Part shown: one piece after another, positions 7,706 to 18,182 of the stretch
How the letters are laid out: each line of letters begins with the position of its first letter
Position numbering within the stretch: position 1 is the stretch's first letter
NCBI RefSeq assembly: GCF_000447295.1
Contig: NZ_KE650771.1
Coordinates: forward strand, 493,500-557,499
Origin: Fischerella sp. PCC 9431
GTDB taxonomy: Bacteria > Cyanobacteriota > Cyanobacteriia > Cyanobacteriales > Nostocaceae
DNA: 64,000 bases
Direction: 5' to 3'
Program-made: the position numbers and the translations under genes
The notes under the pieces: model-generated
Databases searched by the model: none
What the model was told of the DNA's origin: nothing
What the model saw: only the letters and a program-made list of their open reading frames with translations

Positions 7706-9403
7706 TTATTTCTCAATTCCTGAAACCGACGCTATATTAGATTGTGTGGATTTAGAAAATAACAAGCCCTTAGCAAATATTTGGGGATTGGTTTGGGAGA
7801 TTTGAACGTAAGATTGGCGTACCTGGGCATTGACTGCGACAGTTTTGACATCATAAATCTCAGTAGCCAGTTTTGGATAAACACCAATACCAATGGTTAG
7901 CAATAAAAAGCAAACAGCAATAAATACTTCCCGTGGTTTAGCATCGCTAAATTTTGCTTCAGTAGGTAGGACACAGTTGGTTCCAAAACAAACTGCTTCA
8001 TCATTGTCTTGGTTTTGCAAACTTGCATCTGTAATTCCACAGCTAGGAGCAACATCAGAACCGTAAAATACCTCTCTTAGCATCGAGAGCAAGTATATCG
8101 GTGTGAGGATGATTCCGACTGCTGCTAAGAAAACCATAACGGTACAGAAAGTTGAACTGTAAATGTCGCTGGTGGTCACGCCAACAAAAACTGCAAGTTC
8201 ACCAACAAAACCACTCATCCCAGGGAGAGCTAAAGAAGCCATTGCAGCAGCTGTAAACAATGCAAATACTTTTGGCATTGCTCGACCAATACCGCCCATA
8301 TCTGACATGATTAATGTGTGAGTGCGATCGTAGGTTACGCCTGCAAGGAAGAATAAGGCTGCTGCAATCAAACCGTGGGAAATCATCTGTAACATCGCCC
8401 CACTGATTCCCAAATCTGTAAACGATGCAATACCCAGCAGTACAAAACCCATGTGAGACACCGATGAATACGCCAGACGACGCTTCATATTAGGCTGGGC
8501 AAAAGAATTCAATGCACCATAGATAATATTTACAACACCTAGACAAGCCAGAATTGGCGCAAAATAAACATGGGCATCAGACAACAGTTCTAAATTGAGG
8601 CGAATCAAACCGTATCCACCCATTTTCAAAAGTACACCTGCCAAAATCATCGACACAGGTGCAGAAGCCTCACCGTGAGCATCAGGTAGCCAGGTGTGCA
8701 TGGGGAAAACAGCAAGCTTGACGCCAAAAGCAATCAACAATCCTGCATAAAGTAACAGTTCAAGTCCCAATGGGTAATCTTTCATACCCAATTCGACCAT
8801 ATCAAAGGTCATATTATCTCCGTAGAGAGCCATTGCTAGCCCTGCTACTAGAATAAAAATCGAAGCTGCTGCGGTGTACAGCAAAAATTTCGTTGCTGCG
8901 TAGCGACGCTTCTGTCCACCCCAAATAGAAACAAGCAGGTAGACGGGAACCAATTCTAGTTCCCACATAATAAACAACAGCAGCATGTCCTGGGCAACAA
9001 ACACGCCTATCTGTGCAGAATACAGCACCAACATCAGGAAATAAAAAAGGCGAGGTTTGCGATCGACTTGCCATGCTGCAAAAATCGCCAGTGTCGTCAC
9101 CAATCCTGCTAAGAGTACCAGTGGAACAGACAACCCATCTACTGAAACTGCCCAGTTCAAACCCAACTGGGGTATCCAGGTGTACTTTTCCACAAGTTGC
9201 AGAGATGCGTTGCTAGGATCATAATTTTGCCAAAAGGCCCAACACATCAAGAAAAAGTCCACAATACCCACACCCAACGCATACCATCGCAGACGTTTAC
9301 CGTCTTTATCAGGTACGAACGGAATTGCTAGGGAAGCCACTAGTGGAAATAGGATAATCGTAGTGAGCCAGGGAAATTGATCGCCTATCATGTTTATGAG
9401 CAA
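7706..9403 (-). CDS. ndhD: NAD(P)H-quinone oxidoreductase subunit 4 (NdhD)
   Basis: This is a proton-pumping, antiporter-like membrane subunit of cyanobacterial NDH-1, which carries electrons from reduced ferredoxin to plastoquinone in respiration and cyclic flow. The protein has 565 residues and about 14 membrane helices. Conserved parts include [39 protein letters not shown] and [19 protein letters not shown]. There is a hydrophilic insertion near residues 455-485 and a long C-terminal tail, as in cyanobacterial NdhD. The absence of ndhF next to it argues against the CO2-uptake variants D3 and D4 and for a D1/D2-type copy, but this is inference. A T-rich region follows at 7690. Confidence 0.95.
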   Translation of the reverse strand: MLINMIGDQFPWLTTIILFPLVASLAIPFVPDKDGKRLRWYALGVGIVDFFLMCWAFWQNYDPSNASLQLVEKYTWIPQLGLNWAVSVDGLSVPLVLLAGLVTTLAIFAAWQVDRKPRLFYFLMLVLYSAQIGVFVAQDMLLLFIMWELELVPVYLLVSIWGGQKRRYAATKFLLYTAAASIFILVAGLAMALYGDNMTFDMVELGMKDYPLGLELLLYAGLLIAFGVKLAVFPMHTWLPDAHGEASAPVSMILAGVLLKMGGYGLIRLNLELLSDAHVYFAPILACLGVVNIIYGALNSFAQPNMKRRLAYSSVSHMGFVLLGIASFTDLGISGAMLQMISHGLIAAALFFLAGVTYDRTHTLIMSDMGGIGRAMPKVFALFTAAAMASLALPGMSGFVGELAVFVGVTTSDIYSSTFCTVMVFLAAVGIILTPIYLLSMLREVFYGSDVAPSCGITDASLQNQDNDEAVCFGTNCVLPTEAKFSDAKPREVFIAVCFLLLTIGIGVYPKLATEIYDVKTVAVNAQVRQSYVQISQTNPQIFAKGLLFSKSTQSNIASVSGIEK

Positions 9404-9636
9404 AAATACTTATCAGGTGATAATACTATCCTATTAAACTTTGTAAACATTTCTTATAAGTATTTATCGCAGATAAGTATTGACAAAACTATGAGTGACT
9501 GGACTGCTATGACGCGTCTCTACAAACCAAGTTTTGGTAACAAAAATCTTTAACACCAAGCGTATTGCCATCTAAATCTGAAAATACGGTATCAGTTAAA
9601 ATTGATCAGAATCTCGAAGCCCAGTGTTTTCTCATT

Positions 9637-11574
9637 ATGACCATGCACAATTCTATAGATTTCCAAGACGCTTTTGATGTCATTGTTGTTGGTGCTGGTC
9701 ACTCTGGTTGTGAAGCAGCACTTGCGACTGCACGCCTTGGTTGCCGTACCATGCTGTTGACACTCAACTTAGATAAAATTGCTTGGCAGCCTTGTAACCC
9801 CGCAGTAGGTGGGCCTGCCAAATCTCAGTTGACCCATGAGGTTGATGCACTAGGCGGAGAAATAGGTAAGATGGCAGACCGCACCTATTTGCAAAAGCGG
9901 ATTCTCAATTCTTCGCGGGGACCTGCGGTGTGGGCATTACGCGCCCAAACTGATAAGCGGGAATACGCGGCGGTGATGAAGGGAATTGTTGAAAATCAAG
10001 AAAATTTAACTGTTCGTGAGGGGATGGTTACAGATTTAGTACTGGGTGCTAACGATGAAGTAATTGGTGTTCAGACTTATTTTGGTGTGGGGTTCGAGTG
10101 CAAAGCAGTCATTCTCACAACTGGTACATTCTTGGGCGGCAAAATTTGGGTTGGTAACAAGTCGATGTCAGCCGGGAGGGCTGGAGAATTTGCTGCTGTT
10201 GAGTTAACAGAAACTCTCCAACGTTTGGGCTTTGAGACTGGTCGTCTGAAGACGGGTACTCCTGCACGAGTTGATAAACGATCTGTAGACTACAGCAAAT
10301 TGGAACCCCAACCGGGGGATACAGATGTCCGTTGGTTTAGCTTTGACCCCCAGGTGTGGATAGAAAGGGAACAAATGCCCTGTCATATGACACGGACAAC
10401 AGCCGAAACCCATCGTCTGATTCGGGAGAATCTCCACCTGTCGCCAGTTTATGGTGGCTGGGTAGAAGCAAAAGGGCCGCGCTACTGTCCTAGTATTGAA
10501 GATAAGATTGTGCGCTTCGCTGATAAAGAAAGCCACCAAATATTTATCGAACCAGAAGGTAGAGATATACCAGAACTTTATATTCAAGGGTTTTCTACAG
10601 GATTACCAGAAAACTTGCAATTGCAAATGTTGCGGAGTCTGCCTGGTTTAGAAAACTGTATTATGCTGCGTCCAGCCTATGCTGTTGAGTATGATTATTT
10701 GCCTGCAACTCAGTGTTTTCCTACACTGATGACCAAGAAAATAGTAGGACTGTTTTGTGCAGGGCAAATTAACGGCACAACTGGCTACGAAGAAGCCGCA
10801 GCCCAAGGAATTGTAGCAGGAATTAATGCGGCGCGATTTGTGCGGGGAGAAGAGATGATTGTATTCCCGCGTGAAGAAAGTTACATCGGTACATTGGTTG
10901 ATGACTTGTGTACAAAAGACTTGCGGGAGCCTTATCGGATGTTAACTAGTAGGTCAGAGTATCGTTTACTGTTACGTTCTGATAATGCTGATCAACGCCT
11001 GACACCATTGGGCAGAGAAATTGGTTTAATTGACGATCGCCGTTGGGAATTATTTACCCGCAAGCAAGCAAATATCACTGCCGAAAAAGAACGACTGCAC
11101 AGCATCCGGGTGAAGGAACATGATGAAATTGGCAAAGCGATCGCCCAAGCAACTGGACAAGCAATCAAAGGTTCGATAACCCTTGCTGACTTGTTACGGC
11201 GTCCAGGCTTTCATTATCTAGACCTCAACACTTACGGGTTGGGAAATCCCAACCTTGATCGTGCCGAAACAGAAGGTGCAGAAATTGATATTAAGTACTC
11301 TGGTTATCTGGCTAGACAGCAAAATCAAATAGAGCAAATTGCTCGTCAAGCCAATCGTCACTTACCAGCAGATTTAGATTATGGAGCAATTGATACCCTT
11401 TCAAAAGAAGCACGGGAAAAGCTCACCAAGGTAAAACCGTTGACTATCGGTCAAGCCGCACGTATCGGTGGTGTGAATCCAGCAGACATTAATGCTTTAT
11501 TAATTTATTTAGAATTGCGTAGAACCAAGGTGAATACTGAATTTTCAGCTTTAGCTTCCCAAAAAACTTTATGA
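9637..11574 (+). CDS. mnmG: tRNA uridine-5-carboxymethylaminomethyl modification enzyme MnmG (GidA)
   Basis: This FAD enzyme works with MnmE (GTPase) to install carboxymethylaminomethyl groups at U34 of some tRNAs. The protein has 645 residues from the chosen ATG. The FAD-binding Rossmann motif is [20 protein letters not shown] near the N terminus, followed by [13 protein letters not shown] and the GTFLGG loop. The tRNA-binding C-terminal helical domain is present ([25 protein letters not shown], then [21 protein letters not shown]). The frame is open from a TTG at 9565, but the ATG at 9637 is close to the conserved start and is preferred. ndhD is divergent upstream. Confidence 0.97.
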   Translation: MTMHNSIDFQDAFDVIVVGAGHSGCEAALATARLGCRTMLLTLNLDKIAWQPCNPAVGGPAKSQLTHEVDALGGEIGKMADRTYLQKRILNSSRGPAVWALRAQTDKREYAAVMKGIVENQENLTVREGMVTDLVLGANDEVIGVQTYFGVGFECKAVILTTGTFLGGKIWVGNKSMSAGRAGEFAAVELTETLQRLGFETGRLKTGTPARVDKRSVDYSKLEPQPGDTDVRWFSFDPQVWIEREQMPCHMTRTTAETHRLIRENLHLSPVYGGWVEAKGPRYCPSIEDKIVRFADKESHQIFIEPEGRDIPELYIQGFSTGLPENLQLQMLRSLPGLENCIMLRPAYAVEYDYLPATQCFPTLMTKKIVGLFCAGQINGTTGYEEAAAQGIVAGINAARFVRGEEMIVFPREESYIGTLVDDLCTKDLREPYRMLTSRSEYRLLLRSDNADQRLTPLGREIGLIDDRRWELFTRKQANITAEKERLHSIRVKEHDEIGKAIAQATGQAIKGSITLADLLRRPGFHYLDLNTYGLGNPNLDRAETEGAEIDIKYSGYLARQQNQIEQIARQANRHLPADLDYGAIDTLSKEAREKLTKVKPLTIGQAARIGGVNPADINALLIYLELRRTKVNTEFSALASQKTL

Positions 11575-11800
11575 AGCGGGAGTATAGTAGTAGGGTAGAT
11601 CAGGGTATAGTTTAGTATGATTGACAACACTAGTATATACTGAGCGTGATCATACATCTCCTTGACTACAAGTCGAATTTAATACCCAATTTTTCATCAA
11701 CTCGTCTAATTGAGACGGGATAGTAGGTGTTTGCTCCCAGATCAGCACACAGGGCTAACAATTAATTAGTTCCCCGACGAAGCTAAAACTGAAAATCGTT

Positions 11801-13081
11801 ATGTCTCAACAAGCCAGCACAAATCTTATTATTCCAGAGCCATCAGATGAATTAATCGCCAGTGAACCTTGGACGATAGAAAACTACGCCGATGGTTTTA
11901 TGGATGATCTATTTGCCGAGATAGACTCGATTTTGGATGGTAGCCCCAATCTACCTGCACACACGGTGCAGCAAACACACACCCATCTCCAAACAGTCAA
12001 GATACCGCCAATTGTTTTGCCAGATAAACCGTGGCGCAGCCTACAAACAGTGTCGCACTACAGAAACAACTCCAATGCAGTAGTAGTAAAAACTGCTCCT
12101 GTCAGCAAAGTTGTGAAGAGAGTACGCCCAAAATCAAGACACTGGTTCAGTCAAATGCTGAACGTGGGAACAACTTTAGGATTAGCGATCGCCACTATTG
12201 TCTGGTTAATGAACTCTGGTTTGTTCAACCGCGTCAAATTAGCCTCTTTTCAGCAAGCTTTAGAAGCACCCCAACCAAAATTACCTACAAAAGCAGAAAT
12301 AGAAGCAGATTTTGTGAATTATATGTTGGGTTCGCTTGCAGCTATAGATAGACAAGAAGCCAAAACCAATATTAAACCTGTCAATGTTGCACTCACACCT
12401 CCAGTCACAACAAACCGCACAGCTTTGGCTTATGTCAGGAATGACCAATCTCCTGCTGCTAACCTACCACCAGTTTTGACCGCTAACAACACATCTCCGA
12501 CTCCGAGTCGTTCTAGCAACGTTGTTGAACGCATCTATATCCCTGTTTATCAAGCGCCATTACCAATGCGCTACGTACCTCCCAAGGTTTCTGGTAGTAG
12601 TAGCACAACTTTGCCACCAATGCCATCTGCTATTAATCAAAAGACAACAAATACACCCAAAAAACCTAAATCTGGCGTCAAACCTTCTCCTCAAACCATT
12701 ATCAAACCAACTAAACCTGCGAACGCCTTAGCAGTAGTGCAACCAACCCTGAAACCTATAAATATAAAAACTGCACCAATTACAGTCACACAAGCAACCA
12801 AACCAACCACCAAGCAACAGCCAACACCAGTCCCAGTAAAAACAGAAGTGACAGCTGTTGCATCTACTCCTACTTCTGTTTATATACTTGAGGGGTTGCT
12901 AGAGTCAGAAAATAAATCCAAATCTGCTGCTTTATTTCAAGTTAATGGTGTGACTCAGCGTGTGGATATTGGTGAAAGTATCGGTTCTAGTGGTTGGACA
13001 CTAGTAGATGTTGCGAATAAAGAAGCAGTCATCCGTCGCAATGGCGAAGTACGATCAATTTTTGCTGGACAAAAATTTTAA
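11801..13081 (+). CDS. Membrane-anchored protein with PilP/GspC-like C-terminal domain
   Basis: A 426-residue protein of unknown role. The N-terminal 115 residues are predicted cytoplasmic. One membrane helix follows (MLNVGTTLGLAIATIVWLM, about residues 122-142), then a long Pro/Thr/Lys-rich linker (about 210-355) built from low-complexity segments. A small beta domain closes the protein (YILEGLLESENKSKSAALFQ, then RVDIGESIGSSGWTLVDV, ending VRSIFAGQKF). That ending resembles the homology-region fold of GspC and PilP, which link inner-membrane and outer-membrane parts of type II secretion or type IV pilus machines. The neighbours give no support for a pilus, so the function is inference only. 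Confidence 0.75.
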   Translation: MSQQASTNLIIPEPSDELIASEPWTIENYADGFMDDLFAEIDSILDGSPNLPAHTVQQTHTHLQTVKIPPIVLPDKPWRSLQTVSHYRNNSNAVVVKTAPVSKVVKRVRPKSRHWFSQMLNVGTTLGLAIATIVWLMNSGLFNRVKLASFQQALEAPQPKLPTKAEIEADFVNYMLGSLAAIDRQEAKTNIKPVNVALTPPVTTNRTALAYVRNDQSPAANLPPVLTANNTSPTPSRSSNVVERIYIPVYQAPLPMRYVPPKVSGSSSTTLPPMPSAINQKTTNTPKKPKSGVKPSPQTIIKPTKPANALAVVQPTLKPINIKTAPITVTQATKPTTKQQPTPVPVKTEVTAVASTPTSVYILEGLLESENKSKSAALFQVNGVTQRVDIGESIGSSGWTLVDVANKEAVIRRNGEVRSIFAGQKF

Positions 13082-13209
13082 ATTGATTAGTAATTGGTGG
13101 TTAGCAGGCAAAACAACTTCTAATTTATTTCTACACAGTAATATCAGTAATATATTTCGCCTTTTGTGCGGACCAGACTTCAGGGTACATGATTTCCAAT
13201 TTTTCGGGT

Positions 13210-14706
13210 TTAAGTTTTATGCCAATCTTGCACCTGTTGCCGAATATCTGCTAACTCTTCCTCAGACATCTTATCCAAATTCTTCAATATAAAACTCATC
13301 CGCCCCTGATTTTGTAACTTCTCTCGGTGCTTCTCAAGAAAATTCCAATAAAAGAAATTGAACGGACAAGCATTTTTCCCAGTGCGTTCTTTGGGATTGT
13401 AAACACAGCTTTTACAATAATCACTCATCTTATTAATATAATTTGCAGACGCTGCATAAGGTTTTGATGCCAACACTCCACCATCAGCAAATAAACCCAT
13501 ACCAATCACATTTGTCTGCATTACCCAGTCATAAGCATCAATAAACGCTGCGTGAAACCAATTTTCTACTGCTTGCGGTGATAAACCAGCAATCAAAGCA
13601 AAATTACTTAACACCATCAACCGTTGGATATGATGAGCGTAACCAGTACGTTGTACTTGTGTAATAATTTGGTGTAAGCAATTCATCTTAGTTTCGCCCG
13701 TCCAGAAAAACTCCGGTAGGGGTTGAGTGTGGTTAAACCAATTTTTTTCCCGGTACTCTGCATTTACATAGTGATAAATACCATGCATATATTCCCGCCA
13801 ACCCAACACCTGGCGAATAAAACCTTCAACACTATTTAAAGGTAGTTGATTTTCTTGATAAGCTTTTTCGACTGCTTGAATTACTTCTAAAGGTTGGAGT
13901 AAACCAATATTTAAGTAAGGTGAAACCAGCGCGTGCCACATTGTTTCTTCTGCTGTTACCATTGCATCTTGGTAAGGGCCAAAATTCAAAAGGCGATGTT
14001 GAATAAACCAGTCTAATACTTGAAGTGCTTGGGTGCGGGTTACTCCCCAACGAAAGGGTTCTGTTTTCCCAAATGTTGAAAACGGCAGAGAATTTACTTT
14101 AGCAATAACATCAAGAGTAATTTCATCCGGTACAAAGTATTGTGCAGGTGGTGTATTTAACTTACCTTTTGGTGGCTGACGATTGTCTTTGTCAAAATTC
14201 CACTGTCCACCAACTGGTTGATCTTCTAGCATCAAAACTTGAAAACGTCGCCTTCCTTCTCGATAAAAATCTTCCATCAACAGACGCTTACGTTTTTTAG
14301 CCCAATTTTGAAATTCTTCAACACTCCACAAAAAATGATTATTAGGAATAAACTTGATTGGACAAGAAATTTCTAAGTTTTGAATTATCTCAGTGAAAGG
14401 TCGGTCATTGGGTGTCATGACCCGCAATTCAGTAATTTGATTTGCTTGAATCCATGTTTGTAATGTTGTTTGAAAATCCTCTGCTATTTCGTAAGTGACA
14501 GCATATCCTTGTAGACGCAATTCTTCTGCAAAATGTCGCATTGCTGACCAAACCAAAACCAGCTTTTGTCGATGGTAAGGTCGTATTTGAATATATTGCA
14601 GCGACTCAATTAAAATTATCAAGATATTTTCTTGATTGCCACAACTTTGTAAAGCGGCTTGTTCCAACCAAAGTTGATCACCTAATATCCAAATTCCTGT
14701 AGTCAT
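13210..14706 (-). CDS. Cryptochrome/photolyase family protein, FeS bacterial type (PhrB-like)
   Basis: This is a flavoprotein of the FeS-BCP group (prokaryotic (6-4) photolyases and relatives), expected to repair UV photoproducts or act as a blue-light receptor. It has 498 residues from the ATG at 14706, which directly precedes the conserved GIWILGDQL start. The frame extends to 14766, but that would add a non-conserved leader. The four cysteines that hold the 4Fe-4S cluster in PhrB can be matched: one in KMNCLHQII, two in YCKSCVYNP and one in KNACPFNF. The FAD region includes RQVLGWREYMHGIYHY and GYAHHIQRLMVLSNFALI. The gene is preceded by a small coiled-coil gene on the same strand. Confidence 0.93.
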   Translation of the reverse strand: MTTGIWILGDQLWLEQAALQSCGNQENILIILIESLQYIQIRPYHRQKLVLVWSAMRHFAEELRLQGYAVTYEIAEDFQTTLQTWIQANQITELRVMTPNDRPFTEIIQNLEISCPIKFIPNNHFLWSVEEFQNWAKKRKRLLMEDFYREGRRRFQVLMLEDQPVGGQWNFDKDNRQPPKGKLNTPPAQYFVPDEITLDVIAKVNSLPFSTFGKTEPFRWGVTRTQALQVLDWFIQHRLLNFGPYQDAMVTAEETMWHALVSPYLNIGLLQPLEVIQAVEKAYQENQLPLNSVEGFIRQVLGWREYMHGIYHYVNAEYREKNWFNHTQPLPEFFWTGETKMNCLHQIITQVQRTGYAHHIQRLMVLSNFALIAGLSPQAVENWFHAAFIDAYDWVMQTNVIGMGLFADGGVLASKPYAASANYINKMSDYCKSCVYNPKERTGKNACPFNFFYWNFLEKHREKLQNQGRMSFILKNLDKMSEEELADIRQQVQDWHKT

Positions 14707-14819
14707 TTTTATGTTTTCACAAATTTCAAATAAACCCGCCTGCTCAAATCTAAGTTTCATAGCCAAAGTTTGGTTAAGCAGACTGTTTGATTAATTTGAG
14801 TGATATAAATTAGCTTATT

Positions 14820-15170
14820 TTATTTTTGACGAGATTCTAATTGAGTAACTCGCTTTTCTAATCCTTGGACTTGTCGTTTGACTTCAACTACTAATGTAGC
14901 CAGTCTATCAAACATTGGATCTTTTTGTTGGGAGAGATTGCGTCGAGAAGGTGGTGACGGAGTTATGGTTGTTCTTCGTGATGATGAAGGACGGTTTGAT
15001 AGCTGAGATTGAAGTTGATTTACTTGTGACTCCAAGCGGTTAAAATCTGCTTCTAGATTATTCAAGCGAGATTCTATTTGTTGCGATGCAGCAGGGTGAG
15101 AAAACAAACCACCCCAGAACAGAATAGATACTAATGTTCCCAGGCAGATCAATACCCAGATTCTTTTCAT
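14820..15170 (-). CDS. Small coiled-coil protein with N-terminal membrane anchor or signal
   Basis: A 116-residue protein with a hydrophobic N terminus (WVLICLGTLVSILFWGGLF, about residues 5-23) ending in an AxS-like site (SHPAASQ). A heptad-rich coiled coil follows (RLNNLEADFNRLESQVNQL, about 38-60), then a Ser/Arg/Pro linker, then a second coiled coil (VEVKRQVQGLEKRVTQLES). No enzyme motif is seen. Such proteins are common in cyanobacteria and of unknown function. It lies upstream of the photolyase gene on the same strand, about 110 bases away. Confidence 0.7.
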   Translation of the reverse strand: MKRIWVLICLGTLVSILFWGGLFSHPAASQQIESRLNNLEADFNRLESQVNQLQSQLSNRPSSSRRTTITPSPPSRRNLSQQKDPMFDRLATLVVEVKRQVQGLEKRVTQLESRQK

Positions 15171-15212
15171 TGCTTTGCCATAGTGATAGTCATATCACTA
15201 AGTTAACGCAGC

Positions 15213-15599
15213 TTATCGCATAATTGGGCTGGCGTGATGGTGTGTTAAGTACCATTTTCCACCAAGAAATTCAAATATATTTGTAGCAAGCGATCGCGCT
15301 TCAATTTTCCTACCGTTAATCACTTGCATGACATTTTCTACTAACACAATATAAGCAAGATGATCGCGGATCTCGATAGTAATAATTTCGGTGTTGATTT
15401 CAATATAAGGTGTATTCTTAAATATCTTCTCCCAAGAGGTAGAAATTGCTTTCCAACCCCGGAGTATATTCCAACCTGGATGAACACAAAGACTACCTGT
15501 TCCTTGAGACCAAACAGCACTCATCGCCTCAATATCTTTTTTTTCAAACGCACGGTAAAATGCCTCATTTACAGCTAAAATTTCCGAATTATTAGTCAT
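15213..15599 (-). CDS. SnoaL/NTF2-like nuclear transport factor 2 family protein
   Basis: A 128-residue NTF2-fold protein. ILAVNEAFYRAFEKKDIEAM, then VWSQGTGSLCVHPGWNILRG and a closing GGKWYLTHHHASPI place it in the SnoaL_3/DUF4440-like group. The CVHPGW and THHHAS segments are well conserved in this branch, though the catalytic or binding role is unknown. The length is complete and there is no signal peptide. It stands 43 bases from the coiled-coil gene on the same strand. A period-7 AATTTTT tract lies just upstream. Confidence 0.85.
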   Translation of the reverse strand: MTNNSEILAVNEAFYRAFEKKDIEAMSAVWSQGTGSLCVHPGWNILRGWKAISTSWEKIFKNTPYIEINTEIITIEIRDHLAYIVLVENVMQVINGRKIEARSLATNIFEFLGGKWYLTHHHASPIMR

Positions 15600-15630
15600 T
15601 TTTCATTTGTCATTTGTCAACAAGTTCTTG

Positions 15631-15669
15631 AATTTTTAATTTTTAATTTTTAATTTTTAATTTTTAATT
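15631..15669. repeat. Tandem heptamer AATTTTT tract
   Basis: About five and a half copies of the 7-base unit AATTTTT lie between the SnoaL-like gene and the hybrid kinase. Heptanucleotide tandem repeats are a known feature of heterocystous cyanobacterial genomes. A shorter copy lies near 25531-25550. Confidence 0.8.
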
Positions 15670-15698
15670 GATAAGTCCCCCGATCCCCTTTCCCCCAA

Positions 15699-17591
15699 CT
15701 ATCTTCCATTTTTCACTACGCCAATGGTTTGCAATAATTGCTTGGCGGTGTAGGGTTTGGATAAAAAGGCTTTGACACCTATGTCTGTGGCGGCGTTCAC
15801 CTTTTCGGTAGAAGCTAGTCCACTGACAGCGATGATTTTGACATGGGGATTAATTTTTTTCAAAGTGCGAATGGTTGTAAGTCCATCCATAGAAGGCATG
15901 AGCATATCTGTTAATACTACAGATATTTCGTCGCGATGTTCTGCATAAAGAGCGATCGCTTCAATGCCATCACAGGCTGTGATTGCTTTATAATTATGAG
16001 TCTCTAAAGATGTTTTGGTGATGTCGCGAATTGAATCTTCATCGTCAACGACCAAAATTAATTCGCCATTACCACTGGGAAATTCTTTTTCTGGTTCTTC
16101 TGTAGTTTCCGGTGTCTGTTGTGCTGGTAAAAATATTTTAAATTGACTACCCTTACCAAGTTCACTATAGACATTGATAAAACCGCCATGACTTTTGACA
16201 ATTCCTAGCACGGTAGAAAGACCAAGACCAGTTCCTTTTCCAAATTCTTTTGTTGTATAAAATGGCTCAAATATTCGATCTAATATTCCCGGAGCAATAC
16301 CGACTCCTGTGTCAATAACAGTAATGGCTACATAAGCACCGATTCGTGCGTCTAAATGCATTCTGGCATAATTTTCGTCTACTAAAAAATTTTCCGCAGA
16401 GATACTTAAAGTACCATTATGGGGCATAGCATCACGAGCATTAACACACAGATTCATTAGTACTTGATGCAGTTGGGTAGCATCACCATATATAGTCCAG
16501 AGGTTTGCTGGGATGGAGGTAGAAACTTCTATAGATTTCGGGAATGTTTCTCTCATGACTTGCTGAATTTCTCTGACTATGTGTTTAAATTGCAGCAAGG
16601 TGCGATCGCCTTCCATTCCGCGAGTAAAAGATAATACTTGTTTGACTAAATTTGCTCCCCGTTTAGCATTATTAATTAAAATCGGTAAAAGTCGCTTACT
16701 GCGCTCATCATCCACTTGTGATTCTAATAGTTGTGCTGTCATTAATATAGGTGCGAGGACGTTGTTCAGGTCATGGGCAATACCGCTAGCTAGAGTACCT
16801 ATACTTTCTAATCTTTGGGCGCGTAAAAATTGGGATTCTAATAGTTTTTTCTGAGTAATATCAGTATTGACAACTAAAAAGCATTGAGAATTATGGTCAA
16901 AATCTCTTACAAGTGTCCAACGACTTTCGACTGTGATTTCTTGACCTGTTTTGGTGATTTGCTGTAATTCTCCTTCCCAAGCATAGTTTTTCATCAAAAT
17001 AGAGAAGGCTGTTTGTAATTTTGATAAGTCTTTTTCTTGCCAAAGTTCCAAGGCTTTTTTACCAATTGCTTCTTCTTTTTTCCATTTATAAAGAAGTTGG
17101 GCGGCTTTATTCCAAAATAAAATTTTGTTATCTAAATCCTGGACAAAAATGGCATCCGTAGCCACATCTAACAGAGCAGCTTGTTCTCGGATTTTTTTCT
17201 CATTTTGTTTCCGTTCTAAAGCATAGCGAATAGAACGCTCAAGTAAAGGGGCTGCCAATTGACTTTTTTCTAAATAATCTGCGGCCCCAGCTTTCATGGC
17301 CTCAATATCTATTTCTCTGTCTCCCTGACCAGTGAGAAAAATAATTGGGGCTGCACAGCCATGATTAATCGCTTCGCGTAATAGTTCTAATCCGTTACCT
17401 TCGCCTAAACGATAATCTACAAGACAAATATCATATTGACCCGTCAGGATTGCATCCCTACCAGCTTGATAGCTGTTTACCCATTCCAAGGTGCAAGAAG
17501 CTACTTGAAATTCTTTAAACCAATCACGAGTTAATATATAGTCATCTTCATCATCATCGATCAACAAAACTTTGATCAGGTTGTTTTTCAT
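15699..17591 (-). CDS. Hybrid histidine kinase (REC-PAS-HisKA-HATPase-REC)
   Basis: A 630-residue cytoplasmic sensor kinase with receivers at both ends. The N-terminal receiver (about 6-122) has acidic IDDDEDD and phospho-acceptor D59 in CLVDYRL. A PAS domain covers about 137-250. HisKA contains H273 in SGIAHDLNN, followed by the HATPase with N-box NLCVNARDAM and G-box GKGTGLGLSTV. The C-terminal receiver (about 510-628) has D in VLTDMLMPSMDG. There are no membrane segments. It is transcribed after the single-domain receiver at 17607 (15-base gap), so the two are likely one operon. Its catalytic half is a close paralogue of the kinase at 22156. The signal is unknown. Confidence 0.93.
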   Translation of the reverse strand: MKNNLIKVLLIDDDEDDYILTRDWFKEFQVASCTLEWVNSYQAGRDAILTGQYDICLVDYRLGEGNGLELLREAINHGCAAPIIFLTGQGDREIDIEAMKAGAADYLEKSQLAAPLLERSIRYALERKQNEKKIREQAALLDVATDAIFVQDLDNKILFWNKAAQLLYKWKKEEAIGKKALELWQEKDLSKLQTAFSILMKNYAWEGELQQITKTGQEITVESRWTLVRDFDHNSQCFLVVNTDITQKKLLESQFLRAQRLESIGTLASGIAHDLNNVLAPILMTAQLLESQVDDERSKRLLPILINNAKRGANLVKQVLSFTRGMEGDRTLLQFKHIVREIQQVMRETFPKSIEVSTSIPANLWTIYGDATQLHQVLMNLCVNARDAMPHNGTLSISAENFLVDENYARMHLDARIGAYVAITVIDTGVGIAPGILDRIFEPFYTTKEFGKGTGLGLSTVLGIVKSHGGFINVYSELGKGSQFKIFLPAQQTPETTEEPEKEFPSGNGELILVVDDEDSIRDITKTSLETHNYKAITACDGIEAIALYAEHRDEISVVLTDMLMPSMDGLTTIRTLKKINPHVKIIAVSGLASTEKVNAATDIGVKAFLSKPYTAKQLLQTIGVVKNGR

Positions 17592-17606
17592 TGCTCCCTC
17601 CCACGC

Positions 17607-18053
17607 TCATAGCGGCAGTTCTACAATTTCAAACCAATATTTTCCTATAGCTTTCATCACCTCCACTAAGGCAGCAAATGTTACGGGTTTAATAATAAAT
17701 GAATTTGCTCCCAAATTATAGGTACGATAAATATCTTCCTCTGCTTTTGAGGTAGTTAGTACTACAACGGGAATTGACCTTAGCTCTGGGTCATTTTTAA
17801 TTTCTCTGAGCGCCTCACGACCATCTTTTTTAGGCATATTCAAATCTAACAAAATCAGACCGGGATAAGGTGAAATATTGGGATCAGTATACCGACCACA
17901 GCGATACAGATAATCCATTAACTCTTCTCCATCTCGAACGATACGTAGATCAATAGCCAAACGACTTTCTGCCAATGCTTCACGAACTAACATGTAGTCG
18001 TCCTCATCATCATCAGCCATCAAGATCGTGACGGTTGTTTGCCGACCCTTCAC
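17607..18053 (-). CDS. Single-domain response regulator (Rcp1-like)
   Basis: A 148-residue receiver with no output domain, of the type that partners phytochrome-like kinases (Rcp1/CheY-like with a long beta4 region). The acidic pocket is MADDDEDD, the phospho-acceptor is D70 in LILLDLNMPKKDG, the switch Thr is in VVVLTTSK, and the conserved Lys is in SFIIKPVTF. It lies 15 bases upstream of the hybrid kinase at 15699 and about 130 bases downstream of the kinase at 18183. It may shuttle phosphate between them. Confidence 0.93.
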   Translation of the reverse strand: MKGRQTTVTILMADDDEDDYMLVREALAESRLAIDLRIVRDGEELMDYLYRCGRYTDPNISPYPGLILLDLNMPKKDGREALREIKNDPELRSIPVVVLTTSKAEEDIYRTYNLGANSFIIKPVTFAALVEVMKAIGKYWFEIVELPL

Positions 18054-18182
18054 TCTGCATTTTCTCCTTTGTGATGTTGATTAGGATTAATTCATTATCA
18101 AATTGAAACAAATTAATTGCTATAAATGTAAAAATCGAAACTTTTATATGGGGATATAATAAACCGATGAGGAACTGGAAAA